Part shown: one piece after another, positions 12,110 through 22,859 of the stretch
Numbering within the stretch: position 1 is the first letter of the stretch
Layout of the letters: every line of letters starts with the position of its first letter
Assembly: GCF_003473485.1 (NCBI RefSeq)
Contig: NC_053042.1
Location: forward strand, 52,539,762-52,603,761
Length of the DNA: 64,000 nt
Source: Medicago truncatula
Taxonomy: Eukaryota; Streptophyta; Magnoliopsida; Fabales; Fabaceae
Direction: 5' to 3'
Notes under the pieces: model-generated
Seen by the model: only the letters and a program-made list of their open reading frames with translations
Told to the model about the DNA's origin: nothing
Database searches by the model: none
Translations under genes and position numbers: made by a program

Positions 12110-13250
12110 TTGGTTTTGGGGTCTCATTCATGCTTATGTCTTTTTCCATCACTAAGGACGAGGTTCCATAGTGAGTCATGTTATGGTTATTGCGTTGTCT
12201 AAGAGGTGGCATGAGGAGACTATAGCTTCCATTTACTAGTAGGAGAGATGACCGTCACATTGGATGATTTGTGTCTACTACACATCCCCATTGAAGGGAG
12301 GATGCTGAGTCATGATAAAAGATCTCCTAGAAGAAGGGAGTTCAACTTATAACTGTGTTACTGGGAGTTACAGAGGTTGTTGCTGTCAAAGAGTGTTCAA
12401 AAGAGTATGGTGCTAATATCACTTATGTTTGGTCTGGGCAAGTTTATGCGGATCACCTATCTAGAACTGCTAAATTGGCAAATCCAACTACGAGGGAGGA
12501 ATTGGTGGAGGGAGATAACTGTCGGTTGTGGTGCGTGAGGAGTTTCTTATTGGATCTGCTAGGATGTACGTTGTTCACTAATAAGAGCAACATGAAAATC
12601 GAGGTGATATACCTTGAGACGATGCTGGACTTGAGCATAATGGGTCAGTGATCATGGGGTGGGCAAGGTGTTGGCTTTCCTTTATCGCAATCTTAACGAT
12701 ATTACTAACGTCGCGAAAAGATCATTGGGGGGATACATGACCTTACTGCAGGTAATAATATGTATTATGTTTGTGTATCTAAATTTATATTTCTTCTAAT
12801 AAAATGTTAGTATATAACTATGTTTGTTTTTCAGGCATGAGCTCACACATGTGACAAAACTCAATGGATATATTTATAATCCACAATATACCCCAGACTT
12901 GCCATTCGCTACTGTACGTTCCTAGGAAGGGTTACGCTACAACGCTGCCGTACCGACTGATCCTTGATCGTCTGGAAGCGGATGATATGATATTCGACAT
13001 GTATGACATGCATAGGATGGTCCAACGATTCGAAGAGATATGTTAGTACTCCGGATGGATTATGTGCAGTTGAGGGAAGGTGTGTCGTCACTTACCTGAG
13101 CGGGTGAAGAGAAAATACGGGCATGTGTAGGACATCCCTAAAATATTGATATCGAATTCATTTGAGGAACAAAGGTTAATATTGAGTTGTTCAATCCTAA
13201 TGTGAATTAAGGTATGTTCTTTGACAAATATGTTACTCAATTTGATTAAT
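12110..13250 (+). pseudogene. Plant mobile domain (PMD, MAIL-like) relic
   Basis: Frames in succession read RWHEETIAS, TLDDLCLLHIPIEGRML, VYADHLSRTAKLANPTTREE, LWCVRSFLLDLLGCTLFTNK, LAFLYRNLNDITNVAKRSLG and YLSGRVKRKYGHVQDIP. These match, in order, the aminotransferase-like plant mobile domain shared by MAIN/MAIL proteins and by many transposon-carried genes. Stops and frame changes near 12190-12350, 12650 and 13040 show it is a relic. A second, independent PMD relic lies at 42770-43300. A short 3' flank motif (GAGTTGTTC plus TATGTTCTTTGACAAA) recurs near 19860-19930. Confidence 0.75.
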
Positions 13251-13940
13251 ACAATTTCTATTTGTTTTTTTTTTTTTTTTTGAGTACACAAGGTTAAATA
13301 AAGATCAGTAAAGTTTTAAACTTGACTGTTGTCTCATTACCAATATATTAAGGGAACTTCTATGATACACTCACAATTTTGAGTGTACCGGTACTCTTGT
13401 TTTACAAAATATATAAATTAACAATCACTTTAATGAAATAAAAAGGTATTTGTCAATATTTATATTTTAGAAAACATCATTTCATAAAAAAAACCATCAT
13501 TTCATTCTTTATAAGGATCATATTAAAAAATTTACATTTTGTCATAAAAAATAATCAATATTCATTGTTATGAGTAATAAAAATTCTTAAAAATTTAATT
13601 TTTATTTCGTCGAAGCTTTTGGTAAATAAAATTTAATTATCTTAGTTGTTAATGATAGAAAATAATTATTTTTCTTCAAAAAAACAACTCATTTATTATT
13701 AATTTTACGACTTGGAATACCGATACACCCAAATTTATTGGATGTACCATAGACTTTGCCATATATTAAACTAGTTAAATAGGAATTTGTTAGCAAATGC
13801 ATGAAGTTCATGTAAAGAATTTCCATAATAAGAAGTTTTATTTTAAAAAACTTGTTTAAATTTTTTCACAAACTTAATGCATTTGTCAACATCTTCCTTT
13901 TGTACAGAAAGGCCAATGAATACTTGATGAAGTAGAAGTC
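13250..13940. other. AT-rich stretch, no gene seen
   Basis: Contains a poly-T run at about 13266. At 13775-13860 a block is shared with 20590-20670, part of the degenerate repeated segments described in the findings. Confidence 0.4.
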
Positions 13941-13944
13941 TTTT

Positions 13945-14520
13945 TAATTTATAGCTTGAGCGGTACACTTTCATCTAAGAGCTAGCCGATGTGGGCTCTA
14001 GTCAGAACATACACACATTTCACAATCACGGTTAATGCATCAAAGAGGTTAACTTATTGTGCCTAAACGAGTAGTTAGCATTCTACGATTTTCTCTCTCA
14101 CACATAGTTTCCTTTCATTGAGTCCAATTCCAAGTACTTGTAGCATGTGTCCGTCACTCCTCCGTCTCAAAGCTTTTACTCCAAATGGACTGTCTTTACT
14201 CTGTTGCACACACAAAGAAAATGAAACCAACTTCAAACTATGAAAACACGGTTATTTCACTTCCATTGTTCATTAACATTTAAGCTACAGATAGTAGTGT
14301 CACTCTCATCATGAGTTTGAAAAGAGTTTCAACGTGATTCTAAATACTAGATTCACATAAGAAGAGAAAGATCCTTCAAGTGCCTCAACAATCAAGAATG
14401 TATTCACAATGCCTCCCTGAACCACCCATCTCATTGAAATGCATAATGTTATATATCTTAAAGCAAGCAGAAACATATATATTTTGGACATTGCTAATTA
14501 TTGCTTCCTAGTTCCTATGA
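13945..14520. repeat. Degenerate duplicated block (copy 1)
   Basis: TATAGCTTGAGCGGT and CCGATGTGGGCTCT at 13951-14000 recur at 20776-20835 and, more weakly, at 23300-23345. A second sub-block (TTGAAATGC, then GCTAATTATTGC and TTCCTAGTTC) at 14430-14515 recurs at 20930-21030, 18385-18420 and 23360-23480. Between them lies a cysteine protease exon relic (14070-14200). Confidence 0.65.
14070..14200 (-). pseudogene. Relic of the last exon of the RD21-type cysteine protease
   Basis: Read on the minus strand after GTGTGTGCAACAG, the segment gives SKDSPFGVKALRRR, then shifts frame. The intact gene's fifth exon (24491-24381) begins SKDNPFGVKALKRT after the same GTGTGTGCAACAG acceptor. Downstream bases (the TACTTGGAATTGGACT block) also match but in another frame. 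No other exon of the protease was found beside it. Confidence 0.8.
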
Positions 14521-15049
14521 ATTTGGAAGAGGTGTATTGGTTCTTTGTGACAGTATTACTATTTTAATACCTCGTTTTAAACAATGGATGTGTGTGTACT
14601 CTTCACTCCTCTACTACCTTTTATTTTCACTGCTATTATGATTCTGAACAAAATGTTGAATCTAAGCAGATAGCTTAAAATTAACATGAATTAAGTCTGT
14701 TTTGTCAGCAATATTTTTTTCTTTTCTAATTGATATGTTCCTTGTTCCTGTATTGAAATGTCATTGTTATTAAACATTGCCTAATGGTTGTGGAATGCAA
14801 TTGAAAAGAACAAAGGCCTTGATGCCACAATCTAAAGAATATTAATAAATTAAGGCACTTGGTGATGCAATAATGTACACAATTATACTAGCTTAACGTT
14901 AATTACAGTTCAGATGCTTTGACAAATATGGCTTGTGTGATGGATTTTTTTATATATAAGTAATGTCTTCTTTTTATTTAACCAATAAAAAAATCAATTA
15001 TATTGATATTTCAACTCCGCTTCTTTTTTGGCTTCAACCGTCATGTTAT
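14521..15049. other. AT-rich intergenic stretch, no gene seen
   Basis: No repeat boundary, coding frame or RNA gene was recognised. Confidence 0.4.
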
Positions 15050-15058
15050 CAAAAGAGA

Positions 15059-16091
15059 GGTGACATTTAACTTGGGAAAGGAGACTTCTTTTCCACCATG
15101 GGAAAATCTTTTCTAATCATTGGATCATACAAAGAACACACTATTACAATAGTCTCTCAACACTAGATTTTTATCATACTATCTTCCCCAACCACTTTCT
15201 CTCACATGCCTCTTTCACCCACTATTCATCTTTCTTCTTCCTTACTCCTTCTCTTCTTTCCCTCGTTAGAACCTCTTATTCTTTCTTCAAAACAACAATA
15301 AACATGTCATCTTATTTATTACTCCATTTTTTAATTCAGAAAAACCATACACAAATATTCCACGCATTCCTTTTTCAATTTCAGAAAAGAACAAAAAAGA
15401 AAAAAGATCCAATCTCTTCAGATTCATCAAGATCCTCAAATTTTTCAATAAAATTCATAAACCGGCGTTGAACAAGGCTCGTTTGGATCTGATGCAAAAT
15501 TGGTTAGATGATGACGTAGACTGCTATTCTTTCTCTCGCCGGTGCCGTAAAAGGAGGTTTGGTTTCTTGCTCTGGCAGAGGAGGATGAAACAACGTCGGA
15601 GGAGGAGGAGCGAATTTATGAACGAGAAGCTCTGTTGTTGTGAACGAACAAGAAGAATCCATATTTTAGATGGAAATTGAATGAGAAGATTTGTTGATGT
15701 TGTTGTGACTTTCTAGAAATCAATCTCAGAGAAGGGAGAATTTAATTTTCCAGAAATCTGATGAAGGTTTTGATGTGGAGGTGGAAAGAGGAATAGAAAG
15801 AAGAAGATGGATTAGATGGTGGTGAATCAATTTTCTTTTGTTTCAATTTCCCCAGAGGTTGTGTAGTTAGTGATAGTTGGGGTTTGAAGAATGAGAAGAA
15901 GACGAGGAGGACGTGAAAGAGAGAAGAGAGGGGTATAATAGTCTTTTCACATTGCTAATCATCCTCCATCTCACCAGAAAATATAGTGTGGATAGACTAT
16001 AATAACAATGGTGGTACTACTCAATCTAATGGTAAAAAAAAGACTTTCCCATGGTGGGAAAAAAGTCTCATTTCCCAAGTTAAATTCCACC
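15059..16091. mobile_element. Non-autonomous MULE-type element, ~1.03 kb
   Basis: The ends are GGTGACATTTAACTTGGGAA on the left and, reverse-complemented, GGTGGAATTTAACTTGGGAA on the right. Similarity continues for ~60 bp (shared CCACCATGGGAAA). The 9-bp sequence CAAAAGAGA flanks it exactly at 15050-15058 and 16092-16100. The interior is unlike the surrounding AT-rich spacer. It includes a 70-codon basic frame (15468-15680, with RRCRKRRFGFLLWQRR) and purine/pyrimidine-rich gene-leader-like sequence. No transposase is seen. This could be a Pack-MULE carrying a captured gene piece, but the source is not recognised. Confidence 0.85.
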
Positions 16092-16403
16092 CAAAAGAGA
16101 AAATATATTCAAGAGAGAGAGCCTTTATCCTTCGTCTCTTCATTTTTTTTTCCAGTTAAAGCAACAACAAATTCAATTTTAAAATTATACAATCAATATA
16201 AAAATGCATCAATGGAGTTTATAAATTAGATCTCAAAATAAAAATAAAAATAATAAAAAGATAGGATTTGAGAGAAAAAAGAGAAGCTGAGCGAACTCCC
16301 CATTAATCCAGCTAGAACTGTGCGGCTTTCTTATATATACTCCTTTGCTCGTTCCTTTTAATTTTTGTCTTAACTTTTGTATTGGGATTTGATCGGTTGA
16401 TAC

Positions 16404-16407
<4 letters not shown>

Positions 16408-16447
<40 letters not shown>
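16408..16447. repeat. (GA)n microsatellite
   Basis: About 40 bp of uninterrupted GA repeats. Confidence 0.95.
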
Positions 16448-16451
<4 letters not shown>

Positions 16452-16536
16452 GGGACAAAATTGCTTAAAAAAAAAGGATAAAATTGCATAATTGAGAAAA
16501 TTGGAGGCCAAAAGTGGAACAGACTATAATACGAAG

Positions 16537-16791
16537 GAGAAATTCTTGTGTAGGAACGAACCTAACTATCATTCTTACAAATAACAAATTAAAACATGAC
16601 ACATCATTTTTTTTTTCTTTTAACCATGATTGGTGGTGGTGAATATTAACTGCAAATAATAGTTGAGAGAGAGGAGGAGCAGTTATTTTTCATTTCTTAA
16701 ATTATTTTAAAATAAAACAATGACGTGCAATGTTTTAATTTGTTGTTTGTAAGAATGATATGTTAGGTTCGTTCCTACACAAGAATTTCTC
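16537..16791. mobile_element. 255-bp MULE-type MITE (family B)
   Basis: The termini GAGAAATTCTTGTGTAGGAA are perfectly inverted, and near-perfect inversion runs for ~65 bp (through ATCATTCTTACAAA and AATTAAAACAT). AATACGAAG flanks both sides exactly (16528-16536 and 16792-16800), a 9-bp target duplication typical of Mutator-like elements. The sharp ends suggest a fairly young insertion. Confidence 0.93.
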
Positions 16792-17056
16792 AATACGAAG
16801 AACCAATCTAATCTCATTGTGTGTGGGGTGCACTTATTTAAACACTCGGTATCGAATAAACCACATAAATGGACACCGGAAAAATCAAACATACGAACTT
16901 GAGAGGAACACACATTAATGGTGCGCTTTATATGCTAAAATTGGATTGTACCGAAAAACTTTCTTGTGTCTTATTGATTTATAAACTGAAAAAAAAAAAA
17001 AAATCTCATACTAAACCAAGGAACAACTTTTTGTTCGACTATCAAAAATAACAAAA

Positions 17057-17378
17057 GAGCAGTGAGTGTTATTTGAACAATAATTTGATTGACAACTATA
17101 ATTTTACAAAAAAAAAAAAGTAAAAACATAAGGAGTAGTGATATATGTACATCTATTTCAAGACAACTTTCATGACAACCTTGTTTTTCTCCTTCCTTAT
17201 TAGTCAAAAACAATGGAGAGAGAAAAATGAAGAGAGAGGAAAAGAACATCATGTGAGTATGAGGAGAAAGTTGTCCAAAAAGTTGTCACGAATAGTTGTA
17301 CAAATATCATTTCTCAAAACATAATGTGGGTGTGAGAGAGAAAGTTGTCAAAAAATGGTTGTACAAATATCATTTCTC
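17057..17378. mobile_element. MITE family A, outer copy split by a nested copy
   Basis: The outer element starts GAGCAGTGAGTGTTATTTGA and ends with the inverse of GAGAAATGATATTTGTACAA. Its 9-bp target duplication is ATAACAAAA (17048-17056 and 17379-17387). A second complete element (17132-17315) interrupts it. Without the insert the outer copy would be about the normal length for a somewhat shortened family member. Confidence 0.85.
17132..17315. mobile_element. MITE family A, inner nested copy
   Basis: Ends GGAGTAGTGATATATGTACA and, inverted, GAGAAATGATATTTGTACAA. The 9-bp duplication AAAACATAA lies on both sides (17123-17131 and 17316-17324). It inserted inside the older copy at 17057-17378. 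Confidence 0.9.
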
Positions 17379-17419
17379 ATAACAAAAATACACTTAATTT
17401 TCAAACATAATTTCTTTTT

Positions 17420-17620
17420 GGGTCTTATTAACGAGTGCACCGGAGCACTATTTAAACATTTCTAATAAATAAATTATTTTTCACAAAAAATTAAAGACTT
17501 CAATTTCCAATGTAATAAATGCATAAACTTTCATAAAATCTTACCACTTTTGATGCTTAAAGAGTACCCAAGGAACACTCGTCAACATTTCTCTTTCTTT
17601 TTATCTAAAAATCAAAGTTA
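17420..17620. mobile_element. Probable MITE (family C, gctaac...gttagc type), degenerate
   Basis: GTCTTATTAACGAGTGCACC at 17421 and, inverted at about 17575-17605, GTTGACGAGTGTTCCTTGGG form loose terminal inverted repeats. Similar ends occur at 33055, 47968 and 61036. No target duplication was confirmed. Confidence 0.5.
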
Positions 17621-17668
17621 CCCTAAAGTCATACCAACACCTCAAAACCAACCCTCTTATTATAAAAA

Positions 17669-17851
17669 GAGAAATGATATTTGTACAACCACTTTATGAC
17701 AACTTTTAGACAACCTTCTCTCTCATACTCACATCATATTTTTACTCTCTTTCTTCCTTTTTCTCTCTCCATTGTTTTTGACCAATGAAAAGAGAGAAAA
17801 GGAAGGTTGTCAAATAGGTTGTATCAAATGGTTGTTCAAATATCATTGCTC
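17669..17851. mobile_element. MITE family A copy
   Basis: Ends GAGAAATGATATTTGTACAA and, inverted, GAGCAATGATATTTGAACAA. TTATAAAAA flanks exactly at 17660-17668 and 17852-17860. The length is 183 bp. Confidence 0.93.
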
Positions 17852-17876
17852 TTATAAAAAAGCAAATATACATAAT

Positions 17877-17959
17877 GAAGAATGATATTTTGACATCCAA
17901 TTTTCAACAACTTATAGAGACAACTCTCTTTCATACTCTCATTATATTTTTATTTTCTC

Positions 17960-18010
<51 letters not shown>

Positions 18011-18089
18011 TGTCATTGTCCAATAAGAATAGAGGAAAAAGGTTGTCCCAACAAGTTATTGAAAATTGGATGTCAATATATCATTCTTC
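17877..18089. mobile_element. Related MITE (family A variant) with internal (CT)n
   Basis: Ends GAAGAATGATATTTTGACAT and, inverted, GAAGAATGATATATTGACAT. The 9-bp duplication ATACATAAT is at 17868-17876 and 18090-18098. The ends differ from typical family A copies, but the inner motifs (GACAAC, CTTTCATACTC) are shared. A (CT)n tract occupies about 17958-18008. Confidence 0.9.
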
Positions 18090-18127
18090 ATACATAATCA
18101 ACTCAAGATTTATCATGTTAAATAAAA

Positions 18128-18309
18128 GAGTAGTGATATTTGAACAACCATTTCATACAACTTTTGGTGACAACTTTTTTCTCTCTCTTTTCATTGGATA
18201 AAAACATTGGAGAGAGAAAAATGAAGAGAGAGAATAAGAGGATAATGTGAGTATGAGAGAGAAAGTTCTCAAAAGTTGTCACAAAGTGGTTGTATAAATA
18301 TCATTTCTC
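18128..18309. mobile_element. MITE family A copy
   Basis: Ends GAGTAGTGATATTTGAACAA and, inverted, GAGAAATGATATTTATACAA. Flanks TAAATAAAA and TGAATAAAA agree at 8 of 9 positions. The length is 182 bp. Confidence 0.88.
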
Positions 18310-18359
18310 TGAATAAAAACTTCTGTATTTTTTAGTAGAAAGTTGCTAACAAAGGACAA

Positions 18360-18900
18360 ATGGAGAAATAAAAGAACTTATTTCTTCACTTGCTAATTGT
18401 TGCTTTCATGTTCTTATTTTACATCATACTTAAAATTCTTCTTCTTTCTCATGTTTGCATAACAAAGCCTCCCTCTTTCTCAGCATGCATGATATCTACC
18501 TCTTTATTCTTCTAAATTATTCTATCAAATCACTTTTTTTTTCCATTGTCAGCAGTTGTACAAACAATCATATCTTTGTAAGAATTATTAGTAAGTACTA
18601 CTTGGTTTCTTATCACGATCCTTTCATTTTCATTTAAATTCCTTACCAAATTGTATTGACATGGATTTGTATCATATCATGTCTTTTGATCATGTGGCCT
18701 ACATTGGTGGTGAATAAGATACTTGATATTATTTAATTACTCGTTAAATTTTCGACACCCATTTTCTTTATTTGTTCGAGATTTTTTTGCTAGAATTGGA
18801 ATTTAGGTGGGATTATATACCAATGAAGGATTTAATATTGAGATTTCAGGTCTTAACTCTCAATGTGTAGGGTGTGCCAATATCATCTTAATTAATTAGT
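18360..18900. repeat. Degenerate duplicated block (copy 2)
   Basis: Shares with 20990-21260 and 23450-23700 the ordered motifs TTGCTAATTG, TTCTTATTTTACATCATA, TCTCATGTTTGCA, TTCTTCTAAA and CATGTGGCCTACATT. No protein was recognised in any copy. Confidence 0.65.
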
Positions 18901-19840
18901 GTCAAATAAAGGACGGTATGCCTCATACAAGAAAAATAACGATATATCTTGTTAGTGCCAATTGAACACTTAATATTTGTCAATCTATTTTCTGTTAAGT
19001 CGCGTTAGTATCATAATGTGCATAGAATACATATTGAAGACATTCAGACGTATTATCATCGTTTCTAAGACAGTTGAAAAATGATAATTTATCGTGTTAG
19101 TGCCAATTCAATACTTATGTTTTTCAATCAATTTTCTACTAAATTGTTTTTTAACATGCAAACAGCAAAAGATGAGATAGCAACCAACCAAAAGAGAAGA
19201 GTGGGTAAACCAAAGAAGGAATTACTAGGTGCACTTTTGAAAATAAAATTTTGATGAGTGACATTGTTTCCTACATAATAGATGCATGTATCAAATTCAA
19301 ACTAGGCATGGTGAAAGATAAATCTTCAAGATAATGTGACATGCTCAGTCTATCTCCCATCCAAGAAGACTTCTAGCAACCGTGATAAATTGAACCGCAA
19401 AATGAAGGGATAAACATAATTTCTTTGTAAATTTTGGCATTATGCATATAGCATTAGTGTTGGTCTTCTGACTCCTTTGGAGAGTATTGTAATGTGCGTT
19501 AAGCCAATTAGAAGTTTTATATTTGGTTTGGTAATATGTTGAGCATGTAGTTGATGTAACTTTACTATTTTCATCATCAATCCCCTCTTGCTTGAGGTTA
19601 GCATGAATATAATAAGAACACAAAATTGATACTTGGATGCTACTTGATGGTTTTTGAACAAAAATATAAGAACTGTAAAACACTTGCCCATGAGCGTATG
19701 ACAAGAATTCCTTTACTCATTATGAAATGATTAAGAAGAATCAAATGATTTTTACAAACTATAAATAAAGAGTAAAGATAATTGTCAATTCATTTAAATG
19801 TTGTTCACGAAAGGTAAAATTGTTGTCACGTGAATCTTGA
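18901..19840. other. Spacer of unknown origin
   Basis: A minus-strand open frame (19704-19345, ending FAVQFITVARSLLGWEID) is the only longer reading frame, and it was not recognised. Its upstream part (19605-19735) recurs in altered form at 22005-22130, just before the RPN3 pseudogene, so it is probably repeat-derived. Confidence 0.35.
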
Positions 19841-20164
19841 AAACAGTTAAGATGTATGAAGAACTAAGATTAGCATTGAGTTGTTCGATTCTATTGTAAA
19901 TGAATGTGTATGTTCTTTGACAAAAATGTTACTCATTCTGGTTCTTGTCATATCATCAAACTATTTTTCTAATACAAGAGTCAAAGATATTGCTTACTAT
20001 TTATTAACATGGCCTATTTAAATCTTTTTTCTTTGGTCTAGCTATTTAAATCATTTCTAATACAGTGAATACATGACACTCGCATTTCCAAAAAAAAAAA
20101 GTATGTCTTAGCATATCAAAAGATTTAGTTCAACCAAACTGAACGCCGCACAATCCATGTGAAT

Positions 20165-20345
20165 ATGATAGGGATGACAATTGGACCCATGTTCGATGGG
20201 CACTTGCAAAAAATACCCATAATGGGTATGTAGAATCCCGCTTTAATAGGTATGGGTTTGGGTTCGGGTAGTTACCTGTAAATTTAAATGAGTATGGGTG
20301 CATGTAAAGACACTATACTACATAGTTCCACAACCCACATATAAT
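20165..20345. repeat. GGGTATGGGT-type repeat, probable hAT-MITE relic
   Basis: GGGATGACAATTGGACCCAT and several GGGTATG/GGTTCGGGTAG motifs resemble ends of small plant hAT-like elements. Only one end is recognisable. Confidence 0.35.
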
Positions 20346-20754
20346 ATTTATATAATATAATAAAGAGTTTTGCTAGAAGCAACCCATAAAGGTTTCTTTT
20401 AGCAACCCACACCTCAAGTTGTGATTTCTACTTTTTAGTTATAACTTTTTTATTGTCTTTTCATAATTAAAGCACAGGTATGTATATGTGCACTTAGGTG
20501 TCTATAAAGCATGAGTAGACCCACGAAAATACGAGCTCGAATATATATTTTTTAGATACCCATTGCTATATCTAAAACTGTATATTAAATTAGTTTAATA
20601 GGAACTTGTTAATATATGCAGATAGATAAAGAGAAATGTCTATAAAAGGAAGTTTTATTTTAAAATAAAACTAATATATTACCTTTATGCTTGCGGCATA
20701 AATTAACATTTTCCTTTCCTTAATTCGTAAATTATATTACAAGTAAAGCACAAT

Positions 20755-20778
20755 GAATATATATATATATATATATAG
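20755..20778. repeat. (AT)n microsatellite
   Basis: About 22 bp of AT repeats inside duplicated block copy 3. Confidence 0.9.
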
Positions 20779-22094
20779 CTTGAGCGGTCTACTTTCATTT
20801 AAGAATTAAGAGCCAACCGATGTGGGCTCTGGTCAGAACATACACACACATTAAACTCAACCATTCTTCTTCATGTGCCTTAATAATCAACTGCCTATTT
20901 CACAATGCACCCTGATCCACGCACACTCGTTGAAATGCTTGGTATCTTCTTCCACTTTCATATGCTTCGAAACATTTCAGATTCTATTTCTCAAACACAT
21001 ATTTAAGAAATTGCTAATTGCTGCTCTCTAGTTACTATTTTGCACCACATTAAAATTCTTCTTCCTTCTCTCAAGTTTGCAGATTGAATGATATCTTCCC
21101 CTTTATTCTTCTAAAATATTCTATCAAATCCTTTTTCTTTGTCCTCAACACTACAATAGTACACACAATTATTTCGTTGTAGAAAGTATTAGTAAGTACG
21201 TCTTGCCTTCTTATCATTTATCTGACATAGATTTGTATTATATCTTTTTATTTTGGTCATGTGGCCTACATTAGTGGCAAAAATTATACTCAACAAGCAA
21301 CTTGGAATCAATAGTTTTATAGCAAACTATCCAAGTTATACATATCCTTTGTTGGCAGTGATGATCATTTAGTTATCTTTGGACACCAAAAATGTTGATG
21401 TACGAAATAAAACACTTAATTTCCAATTTCATACTCTTATTTATTTGTTTCTCTTATGCAGCATATTCAAAAAATCAAAGTTGCAGATGAACTATAGTTA
21501 CATGTTAATTAATTTGATCGACAGTGCTCATTTCTTTGCTGCATTTAATTACTCTTTATGTTTTTGACAACCACGACTTTTTTTTTTTTATCTGTTTAAG
21601 GTTTTTTTGCTAGGTAACAATGGGATGTTATAGGCTGCTTAGGGAACAATAGGACGTTACCGAACCCCAATTAACTCATCTTAGTTTAGCACTTGAACAT
21701 GCATGTATTTACTCAACAGTTTTCTCATTACTTCAATACAAACTTCATTGATTAGATTCCAATATTCTTAATTGAAGCTGACATACATATGAATTTCCTA
21801 TCTATGGTGTCATCTGGAATGTAGATAAAACGAGGGGAATGAGAAGCATAGGTACTATGATGTTGTTGAAATGTGCAGTCATTTTGATTTCTGTTACAAC
21901 ATAATATATGCTTAAATACTAAGGATAATTGCATTCACTGAGTTTACTTCAACCCCTTTTTCTATAGGGCTAGTCACTAGTGATCTTAGCTCGAATAATA
22001 AGAACATAAAGTTGGTACTTCGAAAATACTTTGATAATTATTGAACAAAAATGTAAGAACTATAAACTACTTGGCAATGAGTGTATCACAAGCA

Positions 22095-22770
22095 TTCATT
22101 TTTCTCATTGCAAAATTATTAAGAAATGCCAGTAGATATGATTTACCAAATGGGGCCAAAGCTTGTCCCTCGGCTAGTTTTGCTTGGCTGAAGAACGTGA
22201 ACAGAAGAACTGTTGATGTTACTGCATCTGGACAAAAAAAAATCTATTCGTATAGCCATGAACTTACTGGCGATCTCGCTGAAGTTCAGAGCAACCTCTT
22301 TGCAATGCACCGGATTGCCACAGTGCCTGCTCCATGACGAGTTCTGTCAGTAAACCCTTCTTAATTTGTTACTTTGCAACTATCTTCACTACAACCTGTA
22401 TGACCAAGCAGAGAAGTTTGGCTCCACTATTTGAAGCTTATTCAAACCAGTTCAGTCCTTATTTCTTCTACCTCAGAAAAATTCGGACAATTCAAGTGGA
22501 GTATACTGATGCATTAGAGTTTATCCTGCAGGCTGCTCGTAAAACTCTAGTGCAACTCAGGGTTTTCGAATTCAATGTAACAAGTAGACTATCATAGTGT
22601 GTTTGCGGTTGGCAGAAATACCGGAACTGGAATTGTCTTTATGCAATACGAAATGGAGACAGTGTTGAGGCCTTACTTTGAACTTACAAATGCTGTCCGG
22701 ATTAGAGACTTGGAGCTGTTTAGGAATATTGCAGATAAGTTTTTGGTAGTAATTAAGTTTCATAGTTAGA
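22095..22770 (+). pseudogene. Pseudogene of 26S proteasome regulatory subunit RPN3 (PSMD3)
   Basis: Successive frames read SRYDLPNGAKACPSASFAWL, NVNRRTVDVTAS, HELTGDLAEVQSNLFAMHRI, KIRTIQVEYTDALEFILQAA and VLRPYFELTNAVRIRDLELF, in the order found in RPN3. The copy lacks both protein ends. It has a stop near 22336 and frame changes near 22380-22400 and 22575-22620. No introns are seen across the ~220 codons, which suggests a retrocopy; that is an inference, as the source gene's introns are not visible here. Confidence 0.85.
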
Positions 22771-22859
22771 GAATAGACACTTGAGGATTAGCCATATATG
22801 TAGCCTCCCTAGTTAGCTTATGGGACACTACATTAGCTTATCTCCTAGAAAACTCTGCT

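Larger units (their letters stand above)
19850..21260. repeat. Degenerate duplicated block (copy 3)
   Basis: Contains in order the PMD-tail motif (19860-19930), the TTAATAGGAACTTGTTA block (20600), the TATAGCTTGAGCGGT/CCGATGTGGGCTCT block (20776-20835) and the TTGCTAATTGCTGC/CTCAAGTTTGCA block (21005-21090). The order matches copy 1 (13165-14520) except that copy 1 holds the protease exon relic. Confidence 0.65.

Noticed and set aside
17875-18201. 108-codon frame with long Leu-Ser run
   Set aside because: It is a translation of the (CT)n microsatellite inside a MITE and runs into the next MITE.
19345-19704. 119-codon minus-strand frame as a gene
   Set aside because: Not recognised, and part of it recurs in degenerate form near 22005-22130, so it is more likely repeat-derived.
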